This document shows, piece after piece, positions 15,099-15,381 of a stretch of 15,381 nucleotides of DNA. The stretch lies in contig PKZR01000058.1 in NCBI GenBank assembly GCA_003133815.1, positions 1-15,381 on the forward strand, read 5' to 3'. The DNA comes from Limisphaerales bacterium. Lineage in GTDB: Bacteria; Verrucomicrobiota; Verrucomicrobiia; Limisphaerales; UBA11358. Every line of letters starts with the position of its first letter. Within the stretch, counting starts at the first letter, position 1. Made by a program: the position numbers and the translations under genes. The notes under the pieces are model-generated. The model had not been told where the DNA came from, did not search any database, and saw only the letters and a program-made list of their open reading frames with translations.

Positions 15099-15130
15099 CA
15101 TCCCCTGTTTCGGTGATGCCACCGCTACAA
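15099..15130 (+). promoter_or_regulatory. Shared upstream element, copy 2
   Basis: CATCCCC, TTT, GGTGATGCC and GCTACAA are conserved in the same register as at 10518-10549, and the GG to GC distance is again 12 bp. Here the -12-like box is CCGCT rather than TTGCT, which weakens the sigma-54 reading. It lies 122 bp before the ATG at 15253. The AGG ten bases after GCTA also recurs. Confidence 0.5.
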
Positions 15131-15159
15131 CATCAGGCTATTTACGTCTTTTGCATGAT

Positions 15160-15176
15160 TTGAGAATATTTCTCAA
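15160..15176. promoter_or_regulatory. 17-bp palindrome, candidate operator
   Basis: TTGAGAA-TAT-TTCTCAA has perfect 7-bp arms and a 3-bp centre. It sits 30 bp after the shared element and 76 bp before the start codon, a position suited to a repressor or activator site. Confidence 0.45.
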
Positions 15177-15193
15177 CAGCATGAACAATCAGC

Positions 15194-15208
15194 ACAAATA
15201 ATATTTGT
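15194..15208. promoter_or_regulatory. 15-bp palindrome, second candidate operator
   Basis: ACAAATA-A-TATTTGT has perfect 7-bp arms. Its centre is 33 bp (about three helical turns) from that of the palindrome at 15160-15176. It is AT-rich, so a chance origin is more likely than for the first. Confidence 0.35.
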
Positions 15209-15252
15209 AAAATCTTTGCCACGCACCAGAACAAACCCAAAATAGATTAATT

Positions 15253-15381
15253 ATGAAAAAAATCCAAATCACCAAAATCGCTTGCGCTGTAAGCGCAGGT
15301 TTAATCATCGCCGGCGGCCTGTCTGTCAGCGCGCAAACCGTTATCTGGTCTGATACTTTTCCCGGTTCTTCCGGCAGCAGT
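15253..15381 (+). CDS. Exported protein, 5' end only
   Basis: ATG at 15253 opens a frame of 43 codons that runs off the window. It starts with a clear Sec signal peptide: basic MKKIQITK, then a hydrophobic core IACAVSAGLIIAGGL, with likely cleavage after SVSA. The mature start is QTVIWSDTFPGSSGS, a beginning I associate with secreted beta-sandwich or LamG-type proteins of Verrucomicrobiota; the family cannot be fixed from this length. It is co-directional with the rhamnosidase but separated by 271 bp that contain its own control sites, including the element shared with the rhamnosidase. It may belong to the same extracellular degradation programme. Confidence 0.8.
   Translation, partial: MKKIQITKIACAVSAGLIIAGGLSVSAQTVIWSDTFPGSSGSS

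Larger units (their letters stand above)
14982..15252. other. Intergenic region upstream of the right-edge exported gene
   Basis: These 271 bp contain no credible gene. They hold shared element copy 2 (15099-15130) and two perfect palindromes (15160-15176, 15194-15208). No intrinsic terminator follows the rhamnosidase: a 5-bp hairpin at 14987-14999 is too weak and has no T-tract. Confidence 0.6.

Noticed and set aside
1..15381. CRISPR array or insertion sequence
   Set aside because: No regularly spaced direct repeats and no transposase-like frame were seen.

Overview
The window looks like a chromosomal piece of a Verrucomicrobiota bacterium, probably related to the Pedosphaera/Limisphaera group. 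This is inferred, not proven. Two very large secreted polysaccharide-degrading enzymes end in the same ~70-residue C-terminal domain, finishing in NVFFR-(L/V)-x-(Y/F)P, which I associate with that phylum. Both are built from Fn3, Ig-like and ricin-like modules. Heme synthesis uses the C5 route (GSA aminotransferase). Shine-Dalgarno sequences are mostly weak.

Layout. (1) Positions 1-3056 are an accessory region. A divergent pair of transcription units contains small helix-turn-helix proteins: two overlapping genes on the minus strand and a protein with two HTH domains on the plus strand. A tight three-gene plus-strand operon of unknown function follows, with 4-bp start/stop overlaps, and ends in a strong intrinsic terminator. 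(2) Positions 3057-3615 have no convincing gene but carry several inverted repeats and a 10-bp tandem repeat. They lie just beyond the 3' end of tRNA-Arg(CCG), which is where integrative elements often sit. No integrase or att repeat is visible. (3) Positions 3616-6170 are housekeeping, all minus strand: tRNA-Arg, a small exported Gly-rich protein with its own terminator, hemL, and a DUF192 lipoprotein 5 nt upstream of hemL. (4) Positions 6263-14981 hold two divergent secreted glycoside hydrolases. One is a 1357-residue GH128-like endo-beta-glucanase candidate (minus) with a duplicated ~170-residue unknown domain. The other is a 1409-residue GH78 alpha-L-rhamnosidase (plus). (5) At 15253 another exported protein begins and runs off the window.

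How it fits together. The two hydrolases share a divergent ~415-bp control region and appear to be an extracellular polysaccharide-degradation locus acting on beta-glucan and rhamnose-containing glycans. The most notable non-coding signal is a ~32-bp sequence with 26 identical positions upstream of both the rhamnosidase (10518-10549) and the exported gene at the right edge (15099-15130). It suggests a shared promoter or operator for secreted-protein genes, and it has a sigma-54-like GG-N10-GC spacing. The candidates for an undescribed system are the HTH-rich module beside the tRNA and the shared C-terminal domain of the exported enzymes.
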